Shown here: piece by piece, positions 34,914 through 43,329 of the stretch
Position numbering within the stretch: position 1 is the first letter of the stretch
How the letters are laid out: each line of letters begins with the position of its first letter
Origin: Ensifer sp. BR816
Lineage (GTDB): Bacteria > Pseudomonadota > Alphaproteobacteria > Rhizobiales > Rhizobiaceae
Direction: 5' to 3'
Assembly: GCF_000378985.1 (NCBI RefSeq)
Contig: NZ_KB905370.1
Span: 4,214,799-4,278,798 of the forward strand
DNA: 64,000 nucleotides
Translations under genes and position numbers: made by a program
Notes under the pieces: generated by a model
Database searches by the model: none
The model's input: only the letters and a program-made list of their open reading frames with translations
What the model was told of the DNA's origin: nothing

Positions 34914-35465
34914 TCAGCGCGGCGGCGCGCCGCCGGGCGGCATTTGCGCGATGTCGAAATCCTCTTCCGATTCCTTGACGCCGATCAGCTCTTCGTCGCT
35001 GATCCGACCGCTCAGCGACCGCAAGAGCGAGAGGCAGAACCAGGCGGCTGCGAAACCCGTGAAGATCAGCACCGGCACGAAGAACCAGGCCTGGGAGATG
35101 CCCATGACCGGCGTCGTCATGCCGAGATTGATGCCGAACTGCTGCCAGGTGCCGGAGAAGATCAGCCAGGTCGTATAGAGCATCAGCAGGTTGGAAAGGA
35201 CGAAGCAGACGAGGCGGCCCTTGCGAGAGAGCCGCCTGATCAGCGTATCGACGCCCAGATGCGCCTGCTCGAACAGCGTCACCGCCGCGCCAAGGAAGAC
35301 CACCCAGACGAAGAGCAGGCGCGACAGCTCCTCCGACACGGAAATGCCGGTGTTGAAGGCGTAGCGCAGGACGACATTGCCGAAGACCAGAACCAGCATG
35401 GCCGCAAGACAGGCGGCGAGCAGGAACTGCATGGGGCTCAGCAGGAATTTGCGGATCGCGTTCAC
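34914..35465 (-). CDS. TRAP transporter small permease (DctQ family)
   Basis: A 183-residue protein with four helices and the DctQ core (VVLRYAFNTGISVSEELSRLLFVWVVFLGAA, AHLGVDTLI). The longest frame begins at 35513, but a GTG at 35465 has GGAGGAG 6 bases upstream, so the start is placed there. First gene of the operon; the operator at 35540 lies about 75 bases upstream. The acidic C-terminus (DEELIGVKESEEDFD) is unusual in length. Confidence 0.85.
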   Translation of the reverse strand: MNAIRKFLLSPMQFLLAACLAAMLVLVFGNVVLRYAFNTGISVSEELSRLLFVWVVFLGAAVTLFEQAHLGVDTLIRRLSRKGRLVCFVLSNLLMLYTTWLIFSGTWQQFGINLGMTTPVMGISQAWFFVPVLIFTGFAAAWFCLSLLRSLSGRISDEELIGVKESEEDFDIAQMPPGGAPPR

Positions 35466-35539
35466 GTTGGCTCCTCCTCCGATGAGGACTGTCCCGGTCA
35501 TGCGCCTCTGCACATCACCGCCTCCGGACGCCGCTCAGA

Positions 35540-35555
35540 ATGTAAGCGCTTACAT
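35540..35555. promoter_or_regulatory. LacI-type operator, perfect palindrome ATGTAAGCGCTTACAT
   Basis: A perfect 16-bp palindrome between the TRAP operon and the LacI gene. It differs in sequence from the GntR-like boxes, so it is probably read by the local LacI protein at 35651. Confidence 0.75.
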
Positions 35556-35578
35556 ATCACTTTCATTCGAAGTGTCAA
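35551..35578 (-). promoter_or_regulatory. Promoter of the TRAP operon
   Basis: On the minus strand TTGACA (35578-35573) and TATGTA (35556-35551) are 16 bases apart. The -10 box overlaps the palindrome at 35540, consistent with repression. Confidence 0.5.
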
Positions 35579-35607
35579 ATGGAATGTAAAAGGCTTGGAA
35601 GAACGGA

Positions 35608-35621
35608 TGTAACCGTATACA
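35608..35621. promoter_or_regulatory. Second, weaker LacI-type operator
   Basis: TGTAACCGTATACA matches TGTAAGCGCTTACA at 11 of 14 positions. It lies 67 bases centre-to-centre from the first site and 30 bases before the regulator start, so it may serve autoregulation or looping. Confidence 0.5.
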
Positions 35622-35650
35622 TATCTAATCGATTGAGGAGAATCGAACCG

Positions 35651-36703
35651 GTGGCACGCGGAGGAAGAGAGCGGAACGGACAGACGGGGGCCCGCGCGCT
35701 CGATGTCGCGGCGCTTGCCGGTGTTTCGACTGCCACGGTGTCGCGCGCCTTCAATGCGCCGGAGAAGGTCGCCCCGGACATTCGCGAAAAGGTGCTGAAG
35801 GCGGCGGCCGAGCTCGGCTGGATGCCGCACCCGGCCGGCGCGGCGCTGGCGAGTCGCCGCACCTGGCTTGCCGGAGTCCTCATTCCGACGCTCGACAACG
35901 ACGTCTTCGCTTCCCAGGTCGGCGCCTTGCAGACGCGGCTCTCCGCCGACGGCGTCACGGTGCTGATCGGCTGTTCGAACTACGACGCCGACCAGGCCGC
36001 AAACCAGGTCCGCACCATGCTGGCGCGCGGCGTCGAGGCGCTGGCGGTCGTCGGCGAATCGCACCGCCCCGGCCTGTTCGAGACGATCTCCGGGCGGGGC
36101 GTTCCCTATGTCGTCACCTATTCGCACCGGCCCGGCTCGCCTCACCCGAGCGTCGGTTTCGACAACGCCGCCGCCTTCCGGCGGATCGCCCGCCACCTGC
36201 TCGATCTCGGCCATCGCGATTTCGGCCTGATCCACCAGCCGTCGATCGACAACGACCGCGTCGTGGCCCGCATCGAGGGCCTGCGCGCGACGCTCGCCGA
36301 GGAAGGGGTGGCGCTCAGACCGCAACACGTGCGCGAGGGGCCGGCGAGCATCGCCTTCGGCCGCGAGAGCCTGCGCTCGATCGTGGATGCCCCGGGGCCA
36401 CGGCCGACGGCAGTCGTCTGCGGCAACGACGCGCTGGCGATCGGCGCGCTCATCGAGGCCCGGGCGCTGGGCATCGGCGTGCCGGACGAACTCTCGATCA
36501 CCGGTTTCGACGACGTCGCGATGGCGGAACAGACCGACCCGCCCCTCACCACCATGCGTGTCGACAATGCCGAGATCGGCCGGCGGGCGGCAGACTATCT
36601 GCTCGCCTGCCTCGCCGGCCGTCAGCCGCCACCGCCGCCGCCGCTCGAAAGCCGCCTGATCCTCCGGGCATCGACGGGTGTCCCTGCCCGTTCCGCCGCC
36701 TGA
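35651..36703 (+). CDS. LacI-family regulator of the TRAP/aldolase cluster
   Basis: A 350-residue LacI/GalR regulator: ALDVAALAGVSTATVSRAFNAPEKV (helix-turn-helix at about residues 16-35), hinge AAELGWMPHPAGAALAS, then a sugar-binding-protein-like domain with the usual CGNDALAIGAL and ITGFDD. The longest frame reaches 35579 but runs through the second operator. The GTG at 35651, with GAGGAG about 10 bases upstream, gives a normal length. It is divergent from the TRAP operon and followed by a hydratase gene that it may also control. Confidence 0.88.
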   Translation: MARGGRERNGQTGARALDVAALAGVSTATVSRAFNAPEKVAPDIREKVLKAAAELGWMPHPAGAALASRRTWLAGVLIPTLDNDVFASQVGALQTRLSADGVTVLIGCSNYDADQAANQVRTMLARGVEALAVVGESHRPGLFETISGRGVPYVVTYSHRPGSPHPSVGFDNAAAFRRIARHLLDLGHRDFGLIHQPSIDNDRVVARIEGLRATLAEEGVALRPQHVREGPASIAFGRESLRSIVDAPGPRPTAVVCGNDALAIGALIEARALGIGVPDELSITGFDDVAMAEQTDPPLTTMRVDNAEIGRRAADYLLACLAGRQPPPPPPLESRLILRASTGVPARSAA

Positions 36704-36729
36704 CCTTTCCTTCCAAAACGGATGTTCGC

Positions 36730-37485
36730 ATGACCGACGCTACACTTTTCGATGCTGCTGATCTCGCCCAGCGTTTTGCGACAGCGAAGGATCGCATCGC
36801 CGCCGCGCAGCTGCCGGCGCCCGCGACCATCGCCGAGGCGACCGCCGTACAGGCGGCGTTCGTCGCGCCCGAAGACGCGCCCGCCGCGGGATACAAGGTG
36901 GCCCGCTCACCCGAAGGCATAAGCGTCGCCGGCCGCCTCTCGCCGATCGCGATCGTCGGGGCGGATGCGCGGCCCGCCGCCTTTCGCTGGCGCAGGGGTG
37001 TGCGCGTCGAGGCGGAGATCGGCTTCCGTCTTGCCTCGAGCCTACCGCCGCGACAGGCAGGCTATAGCCGCGACGAGGTGATCACCGCCATCGGCGCGGT
37101 CCATCTCGGGATCGAGGTCCTCGACAGCCGCATCGACGAAGGCAGCAAGGCGCCGTTCCTTCTCTTCCTTGCCGATCGGCTCGGCAATGCCGGCTACGTG
37201 CTCGGGCCTGAACTGCCACGTGATTTCCTCGACGCGGAGGGGCGGACGCTGGGCGTGAGCCTCGACGGAGCCCCGATCTTCGAGGGAGAAGCGCATCATC
37301 CGGCGGGCGACGTGCTCGCCTGGCTGGTCGGCTGGGCCAACGAAACGCAAAGGGCGGAGAACTCGCTCGCTGCCGGCGAAATCGTCACCACCGGCAGCCT
37401 GTGCGGCGCCCTCGACCTCGCCGCACCCGGCCGCGTCGACGTGCGGCTCGACGGGCGATGGAGTCTAGCTGTTCGGTTCGAATAG
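36730..37485 (+). CDS. 2-keto-4-pentenoate hydratase-like protein (FAH superfamily)
   Basis: A 251-residue protein of the MhpD/4-oxalocrotonate decarboxylase branch of the fumarylacetoacetate hydrolase superfamily. Seen motifs are the acidic metal-site region RVEAEIGFRL, IGAVHLGIEVLDSRI and the C-terminal EIVTTGSLCGAL. Family enzymes hydrate or decarboxylate 2-keto-acids using a divalent metal. It follows the LacI gene by 26 bases. Together with the aldolase across the operator it could form a two-step hydration and aldol cleavage of an unsaturated or deoxy-keto acid (inference). Confidence 0.78.
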   Translation: MTDATLFDAADLAQRFATAKDRIAAAQLPAPATIAEATAVQAAFVAPEDAPAAGYKVARSPEGISVAGRLSPIAIVGADARPAAFRWRRGVRVEAEIGFRLASSLPPRQAGYSRDEVITAIGAVHLGIEVLDSRIDEGSKAPFLLFLADRLGNAGYVLGPELPRDFLDAEGRTLGVSLDGAPIFEGEAHHPAGDVLAWLVGWANETQRAENSLAAGEIVTTGSLCGALDLAAPGRVDVRLDGRWSLAVRFE

Positions 37486-37521
37486 CGAAAAGGCCGCGGC
37501 GATATTGGGGACGCCGAAGTA

Positions 37522-37699
37522 GCACCCTCCCTCTGCCCTGCCGGGCATCTCCCCCACAAGGGGGGGATCGGCAAGTGGCGGCGCCTCGCTCGACTAATTA
37601 CTTTTCGGGATTTCGCGGGCCTGTTGTCTGGCAGGGCTCCGCCTTTGTCCAATCTCCCCCCTTGCGGGGGAGATGGCCGGCAGGCCAGAGGGGGGTGCC
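37522..37699. repeat. Rhizobial palindromic intergenic element (RIME-like)
   Basis: Arms of about 34 bases at 37522-37555 and 37666-37699 are close to perfect inverted copies (GCACCC...CATCTCCCCC against GGGGGAGATGGCC...GGGTGCC). The interior contains shorter GC hairpins. It lies between convergent genes, the usual place for such repeats. It has no coding sense. Confidence 0.75.
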
Positions 37700-37735
37700 A
37701 CTTGGCCAGTTCGGCGCCGGTCCCTCCCGGCCCTC

Positions 37736-39679
37736 TCAGAACTCCTGCCATTCCTCCGCCACGGCGGCATTTCCTCGGAAGGACTGCGCGACCTTGGCGA
37801 CCATCTGGCGAGCCGGCGAAGCAGCCGGGCGGGCGCTTGGCGCGGTCGCCGTTCGCTTCGATGCCGCGCCGGCGCCGATGTTGAACTGGCCGAGCAGTTG
37901 GAACAGTTCGTCCGCTTCCTTGGCAAGGCCGTGGGCGGCCGCTGTCGCTTCCTCGACCATCGCCGCGTTCTTTTGCGTCCCCTGGTCCATGGTGTTGACC
38001 GCCGTGCTGATCTCCTTCAGGCCCGTTGCCTGTTCCCTGGAGGCCTCGACGATCGCCCCGACATTGCCGTCGACCTGCTGGACCTGCTCGACGATTTCCT
38101 CGAGCGCCTTACCGGTTTCCCCGACGAGCGCCACGCCGCTCTTGACATGGGCGTTCGAAGTATTGATCAGGTCCTTGATCTCCTTGGCGGCCTTGGCGGA
38201 ACGCTGCGCCAGTTCGCGCACCTCTTGCGCGACGACGGCGAAGCCCTTGCCGGCCTCGCCGGCACGCGCAGCCTCGACGCCGGCATTCAGCGCCAGAAGG
38301 TTGGTCTGGAAGGCGATCTCGTCGATGACGCCGATGATGTTGCCGATCTCGACCGCCGAGGTTTCGATCTTGCCCATGGCGTCGACGGCGTCGCGGACCA
38401 CCCGCCCGGAACGCTCGGCATTGTCCTTAGTCTTGCGAACGAGCTGGCCCGCCTCTTGAGCGCGGTTGCTGGAATCGCCGACCGTGGTGGTGATCTCGTC
38501 GAGCGCCGCTGCCGTTTCCTCGACGGAAGCCGCCTGCTGTTCCGTCCGCTTGGCGAGGTCGTCGGATGCCGACCTGATCTCCTGCGCGCCGGCTGCAATC
38601 GCGCTCGCGTTTTCGGCGACTGCCTGCATCGCCTCGCGCAGCTTTTCCACCGCGCCGTTGAAGTCGAGCCGCAGCTTGTCGAGCGACGGAATGAACGGCG
38701 TGTCGATCCTTTGGGTCAGGTCGCCGTCCGCCAGGCTTTGCAGGGCGGCGGCAAGCTGATGGACGGCCTCGTCGGTTTTTTCGCCCAAAGCCTCGCGTTG
38801 CTTGGCATCCTCTTCGAGCCGCTGGCGCTCCGCTATCGCCCTCGTGGACTCCGCATCCGCTTCGCGCTCCGCCTTGGCGGAAATCGCATCCCGCAGCGCA
38901 GCGACGGCCCGGGCCAGCATGCCGATCTCGTCGCGGCGTGCTTCGAGGCGGCGGTCGCCGGTCAGGTCGCCATCAGCCATCGCCTTCAGCGACGACTGAA
39001 GCTTCGACAGCGGGCCGATGATCGAGCGCGCCGACAGCGCCGCCGCGGCGATCGACAGCAGGGCAGCGATACCGAGCGCCGTGAATGCCAGGGATTCGAA
39101 GCCGCTCGCCACGCCGCGAACGTCGCTGCCGATCGATCTGTTCAGGGCTTCCTGATAGTCGATGAACTTGTTGATGGCGCCGAGCCAGGCCTCGAAGAGC
39201 GGGCTGGCCCGTTCCAGCAGGATCCGGCGTGCCCCCTCGCCGTCCCCCTGCTTCTGCAGCGCTATGATGTCGGCGACGAGCGGATTGGTCTTCGCCTGGA
39301 TGGCGGCGATTTCGGCCAGGATCGTTCGTTCCTGTTCGCTCGCGCCCGCCGGAGAAGCAACCATATCGGCCATCCTCTTCTCGTTCTCGGCATAGGTGGC
39401 GGCGAGTTTCGCGATCAGGGCGACCGCCGTATTGTGGTCTTCCTTGGAGGTCACCAGCGTGACGTCGCGGATGGCGATCGCCCGATCATGGACGCTGCCA
39501 CGGTAATTGATCGCAAAGCGTTGCTTGGCACTGTTCACGTCATTGATGGTAGCGAGATTGCCTTTGATCTCTTCGACCTGAACGACGGAATAGACGGTCA
39601 AGCCGACCATCATGAGAAGCAGGAAGCCGAAGCCGATGGCAAGGCGCGCGGCAATCCCGAAACTTTTGAAATGGCTCAT
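37736..39679 (-). CDS. Methyl-accepting chemotaxis protein with CheR/CheB tether
   Basis: A 647-residue chemoreceptor. Helix 1 is at about 10-35 and the periplasmic four-helix-bundle-like domain at 36-180. Helix 2 is near 190-215, followed by HAMP (GPLSKLQSSLKAMADGDLTG). The signalling tip is EIAFQTNLLALNAGVEAARA with AGEAGKGFAVVAQEVRELA. The last residues, EEWQEF, are a tethering pentapeptide of the xWxxF type that docks CheR or CheB after a flexible Ala/Pro linker. ATG 39679 is chosen over an upstream in-frame ATG because a GGAAA motif and the natural N-terminus fit. It is a single gene. The ligand is unknown. Confidence 0.92.
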   Translation of the reverse strand: MSHFKSFGIAARLAIGFGFLLLMMVGLTVYSVVQVEEIKGNLATINDVNSAKQRFAINYRGSVHDRAIAIRDVTLVTSKEDHNTAVALIAKLAATYAENEKRMADMVASPAGASEQERTILAEIAAIQAKTNPLVADIIALQKQGDGEGARRILLERASPLFEAWLGAINKFIDYQEALNRSIGSDVRGVASGFESLAFTALGIAALLSIAAAALSARSIIGPLSKLQSSLKAMADGDLTGDRRLEARRDEIGMLARAVAALRDAISAKAEREADAESTRAIAERQRLEEDAKQREALGEKTDEAVHQLAAALQSLADGDLTQRIDTPFIPSLDKLRLDFNGAVEKLREAMQAVAENASAIAAGAQEIRSASDDLAKRTEQQAASVEETAAALDEITTTVGDSSNRAQEAGQLVRKTKDNAERSGRVVRDAVDAMGKIETSAVEIGNIIGVIDEIAFQTNLLALNAGVEAARAGEAGKGFAVVAQEVRELAQRSAKAAKEIKDLINTSNAHVKSGVALVGETGKALEEIVEQVQQVDGNVGAIVEASREQATGLKEISTAVNTMDQGTQKNAAMVEEATAAAHGLAKEADELFQLLGQFNIGAGAASKRTATAPSARPAASPARQMVAKVAQSFRGNAAVAEEWQEF

Positions 39680-39996
39680 CGATGTTTCCTTGTCCCTTTG
39701 ATGCATCGCCGCGGCTCCCGCGACCGAGTTGGCCGGGCCGTCGTTCTTGCGTCCTTCTGAATCAACGTATCAAGGAGGCGCGAGCGGGCGCATGGTGCAG
39801 CCCGCGTCAAAACCGTCCCAAATGCTGTGAAAACCAGTCCTAGCGGCGGCTTGCGCCTCGAAGGCCACCCGCCTTCATGGCGGTTGAGACAAGCGTTACA
39901 TCCGCTTCGCTTTGCTCAAGAAATGGCATCTGTTGGTTGCGAAATGGTGAATAATTAGCTTTTCTATAAAAGTAATTTCTAAAATTGCCATGATAA
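39680..39996. other. Gap of 317 bases, no gene seen
   Basis: The chemoreceptor promoter must lie here. The right part, near 39930-39990, is AT-rich and may hold the crcB terminator. No open frame of interest. Confidence 0.35.
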
Positions 39997-40386
39997 TCAG
40001 GCCGCCTGCCCGGCCGCGAGCAGGCGGACGACCATCATCCCGGCAAGCAAGCTGAGAAGCGAAAAGATCACGGAGGAAGCGGCGTAGATCGCCGCGGCCA
40101 TCCACTCGCCGCGCTCAAAGAGGCCGATCGTGTCGAGCGAGAACGCGGAAAAGGTCGTGAACCCGCCGAGGACGCCCGTCGCCAGGAACAGCTGTACATC
40201 CGGGGGCAGGTCGCCGCGCAAGGCGAAGTATTCGGCAAGCAGGCCCATCGCGAAGGAACCGGCGACGTTGATCGCCAGGGTACCGAAGGGGAAAGGGACA
40301 CCCAGAACCTGGCCGGCGAACTGGTTGACGCCATGGCGCATGGCGCCGCCCAATCCGGCACCGATGAATACAAGCAGATAGGCCAT
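39997..40386 (-). CDS. crcB: CrcB/Fluc fluoride channel
   Basis: A 129-residue four-helix membrane protein. Motifs are GGAMRHGVNQF, PFGTLAINVAGSFAMGLL (pore Asn), and GGFTTFSAFSLD (the Phe-box and central sodium-site Thr). Fluc channels export fluoride as antiparallel homodimers. A single 129-residue gene is the normal homodimeric form. The start at 40386 is fixed by the family; longer frames upstream are not conserved in style. I looked for a fluoride riboswitch in the 60 bases upstream and saw none. Confidence 0.92.
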   Translation of the reverse strand: MAYLLVFIGAGLGGAMRHGVNQFAGQVLGVPFPFGTLAINVAGSFAMGLLAEYFALRGDLPPDVQLFLATGVLGGFTTFSAFSLDTIGLFERGEWMAAAIYAASSVIFSLLSLLAGMMVVRLLAAGQAA

Positions 40387-41180
40387 TGCTCTGTGTTTTT
40401 CCTTTTGCGACGCAAGAGTTGGGGACAATAAGGCGGCACGCAGCGTGCGACAACTGCCGCGCCGTCTGGCGCAGGATTTCCTGGACTCGGACACGGCCTC
40501 GGGGCGTCCCATGCATGCCTGCTGGGATGCCGCGGCGCGACCGCTTGCGGGCGCGTTCCACGAGCCGGACCGATTTGGGGCAGCCCGGAGCACTGGTCCT
40601 ATCCACTTTCTGCATCGACCTGTCCACTTTCCGCCGCGATCTGTCGGAAAGGCTTCGTATTTAAGCGTTTGTTTACCCAAGCCCGGTTGGGTGGTGATTG
40701 CGACGGCGATCGCCAATGCAACCGGGGGATACGCCCTCGAGTGTCGATCCAGAAGGCTCCGGCCTTTTTCCATCCATTCGCTCCGGCGGGATGAGCCCGC
40801 GGGATTTCAATATCCCATGTTTCGAGAATTGGCTGACCGCATTCGGCGACGGGCGCGGAAGGATGCCCGCGCGCTCGACGTTTATGATCTCCTCTCCCCG
40901 TTCGCGGGGACAGGCGCAGGGTGACGGGGCGGACGCCCCTCGCCCATCCATGCATCTCGCTTCCGGAGCCGTAACCAGTGTCGAATATCGCTGCCTTTCC
41001 ACCCCGAACGCCCAAGGACCGCGCCCGCGCAGCCGACCTGCAAAACGCCAGGGACCGCATGCTCGTCGTCGCCGCCGAGCTCGACCGCCTCGTGACGGTA
41101 TCGCAAGAAGGCTTGCGGGCTGCCTCCGAACAATGGGGAAGAACCGGTACCTGACGCGGGACCGGCGGAGGAGGACAAAG
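40387..41180. other. Gap of 794 bases with one doubtful small ORF
   Basis: No conserved gene is seen apart from the doubtful 58-residue frame at 40978-41154. The long frame on the plus strand that runs into the GGDEF-EAL gene is open here by chance, as its content before 41181 has no family resemblance. Confidence 0.4.
40978..41154 (+). CDS. Possible small helical protein
   Basis: A GTG-started frame of 58 residues just upstream of the GGDEF-EAL gene. The middle (KDRARAADLQNARDRMLVVA, then AELDRLVTVSQEG) would form an amphipathic helix and has high GC at third codon positions. GGAG lies about 10 bases upstream. There is no homology that I recognise. It could be a real small partner of the downstream enzyme or a chance frame. 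Confidence 0.3.
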   Translation: MSNIAAFPPRTPKDRARAADLQNARDRMLVVAAELDRLVTVSQEGLRAASEQWGRTGT

Positions 41181-43307
41181 GTGCGAGCACGTCAGCCTGA
41201 TGAGATGATTGAACGATCGGAACTGCTGGCCAAGCCCCGGCAATCGGTGGAGCAATATATCCGGTCGATCGGCCGGCACTATCTCAACGCCGTCATCGTC
41301 ATGACGATGCTGATCGCCGCCACCTATCTGACCATGCTGGTCGCCCTTGACCGCCATTCGCTCCAGCAGAAGATCAGCTTTCTGACCAGCAACCAGTACA
41401 TCCGGTTCCAGCAGCTCGCCAACCAGACCCGGGCGCTGATGCGGGCCTCAACCGATCCCAATCTGACGGAATATATCATCGGTCCGATGCGCGACGATAT
41501 CCACCGGGCAATCGGCGATATTCATGCGATGGGCTCGGAATTGCAGGAGCTCCATCAGAGCCTCGGCGGCAATCTCCTGGAAAGACTCAACCGGCGCGAC
41601 GAACTATCGGTGCAATTGCGTCTGGAGCTCAACGCCCGGCTGCAGGACTTTCTCGAGCGCGCCGCACGGATAGCCGATGCAAGCACCGAGGACCGGCGGG
41701 AGCGCTACTCCTTCTGGGGCCCGATCGACTTCGCGGTCGCTGCCGACAGCATGCTTATCCGCCAGTTCAGCGACCTCATCCGCTACGGGCATGACCGCAG
41801 CGGCGTCAGCATCGACCACGCCAAGCTGATCACCACGGGCCTCCTCGGGCTGATCGCCGCCGCCGTCATCCTGGCGAGCACCTTCCTGTTCAGCCCGCTC
41901 CTGAAGAAGCTGCGCAATGAGCATCGCCGTACGATGGCGTTCGAGAAGCAGCTGACGCAGCTCGCCCACACCGACGCACTGACCGGTCTCAACAACCGCT
42001 CTTCCTTCAATCTTGCCCTCGGCAACCTCTTTGGCGAACTGGAGCGGACCGGCACCGGCTTCTCCATGCTGCTCGTCGACCTCGACCGCTTCAAGAGCAT
42101 CAATGACGGCCTTGGCCATCCGGCCGGCGATGCGGTGCTGCGGCATGTCGCCCGCGCCCTTCAAAGGACGTTGCGCATGAGCGACGTCATCGCCCGTCTC
42201 GGCGGCGACGAGTTTGCCGTGCTGCTCCCGGGAATCGGCGATGCCGCCGCGCTCGAAGCGGTCGCCGCGCGGGCGATCGAGGCGATCGCCGCCGGCATTT
42301 CCTTCGAGGAGCGCACCCTTGAGGTCTCTGCCAGCATCGGCGGCGCCGTCGTGCCCGACCACGCCGCGGACGAGGCAAGCCTCATGCGCATCGTCGACCT
42401 GGCGCTCTACACCGCGAAGGGCAGCCGCAGTGCCACGGTGATATTCGACGAGGCGGCGCTGGCAAGACGGCTCGAGCAGAACCAGCTCTCCCTCGCCCTC
42501 GTGCTCGCCGCCGATCGCCGCGAATTCGTCGTGCACTACCAGCCGAAGGTCGATCTCACGACCGGCGCGCATCTGGGCTTCGAGGCGCTGGTGCGCTGGC
42601 AGCATCCCGAGCTCGGCTTGCTCCCGCCCGGCCGCTTCATGCCGTTGATGGAGGGAACCCAGCTCATCCGCGGCATGACCCGCGCCGTCATCGCCACCGT
42701 CGGCCGCGACCTCAAGGCCTGGAAGGCAGCCGGGCTCGCGCCCGGCCCCGTTTCGATCAACCTGCCGGAGGTGCTGCTCGTCGGCCAGGAAGGCTATGAG
42801 ATGTTTGCCGGCGCGGTTCGCGACAACGGCCTGGAGTGGGAGGACTTCGCGGTGGAGATCACCGAGGACGTCTTTCTCAATCGCTCGGCCGATCAGATTC
42901 TTGCGACGGTGGCGCGGTTCCGCCAGCACGGCCTGTCGATCTCGCTCGACGATTTCGGCACCGGCTTTGCTTCGCTCGTGCACTTACGCGATTTCCCCTT
43001 CGACGAATTGAAGATCGATCGGAGCTTTGTCGACGGCATCGGCAAGGACGCCCGCAGCGAGCAGATCATCCAGGCCATGGTCCACCTCGCGCAGAGCCTC
43101 GGCAAGCGCTGCGTCGCCGAGGGCATCGAGACGGAAGAACAGCGACGTTTCCTGATGGAGGCCGGCTGCGACGTCGGCCAGGGATACCATTTCGCCAGGC
43201 CCGAGTCCGCCGCCCTTGCAGGCCAGCGACTGCCGGGACGGGCAGCCGCAGGCCGGCGTGCGGCCAAGACTTCGCCGGCATCGCTGCGGCGGATCGCGCG
43301 ACGGTAA
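41181..43307 (+). CDS. Membrane GGDEF-EAL protein with large periplasmic domain
   Basis: A 708-residue c-di-GMP enzyme. Helices at about 37-57 and 218-238 enclose a mostly helical periplasmic domain of about 160 residues. The GGDEF motif is at 341-345 with inhibitory-site RMSD at 332-335; EAL is at 468-470 with DDFGTG later. Both halves look active. There is no PAS domain, unlike the enzyme at 28151. The GTG at 41181 has GGAGGAGG 6 bases upstream and is preferred to ATG 41205. It is followed after 22 bases by an orphan binding protein, so again a two-gene sensing unit is likely. Confidence 0.9.
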   Translation: MRARQPDEMIERSELLAKPRQSVEQYIRSIGRHYLNAVIVMTMLIAATYLTMLVALDRHSLQQKISFLTSNQYIRFQQLANQTRALMRASTDPNLTEYIIGPMRDDIHRAIGDIHAMGSELQELHQSLGGNLLERLNRRDELSVQLRLELNARLQDFLERAARIADASTEDRRERYSFWGPIDFAVAADSMLIRQFSDLIRYGHDRSGVSIDHAKLITTGLLGLIAAAVILASTFLFSPLLKKLRNEHRRTMAFEKQLTQLAHTDALTGLNNRSSFNLALGNLFGELERTGTGFSMLLVDLDRFKSINDGLGHPAGDAVLRHVARALQRTLRMSDVIARLGGDEFAVLLPGIGDAAALEAVAARAIEAIAAGISFEERTLEVSASIGGAVVPDHAADEASLMRIVDLALYTAKGSRSATVIFDEAALARRLEQNQLSLALVLAADRREFVVHYQPKVDLTTGAHLGFEALVRWQHPELGLLPPGRFMPLMEGTQLIRGMTRAVIATVGRDLKAWKAAGLAPGPVSINLPEVLLVGQEGYEMFAGAVRDNGLEWEDFAVEITEDVFLNRSADQILATVARFRQHGLSISLDDFGTGFASLVHLRDFPFDELKIDRSFVDGIGKDARSEQIIQAMVHLAQSLGKRCVAEGIETEEQRRFLMEAGCDVGQGYHFARPESAALAGQRLPGRAAAGRRAAKTSPASLRRIARR

Positions 43308-43329
43308 CGTTTCAAGGATGGAGGAGATG

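Noticed and set aside
40387-40450. Fluoride riboswitch upstream of crcB
   Set aside because: The leader lacks the conserved pseudoknot sequences of the fluoride motif. Only a weak GGAAA ribosome-binding site is seen.
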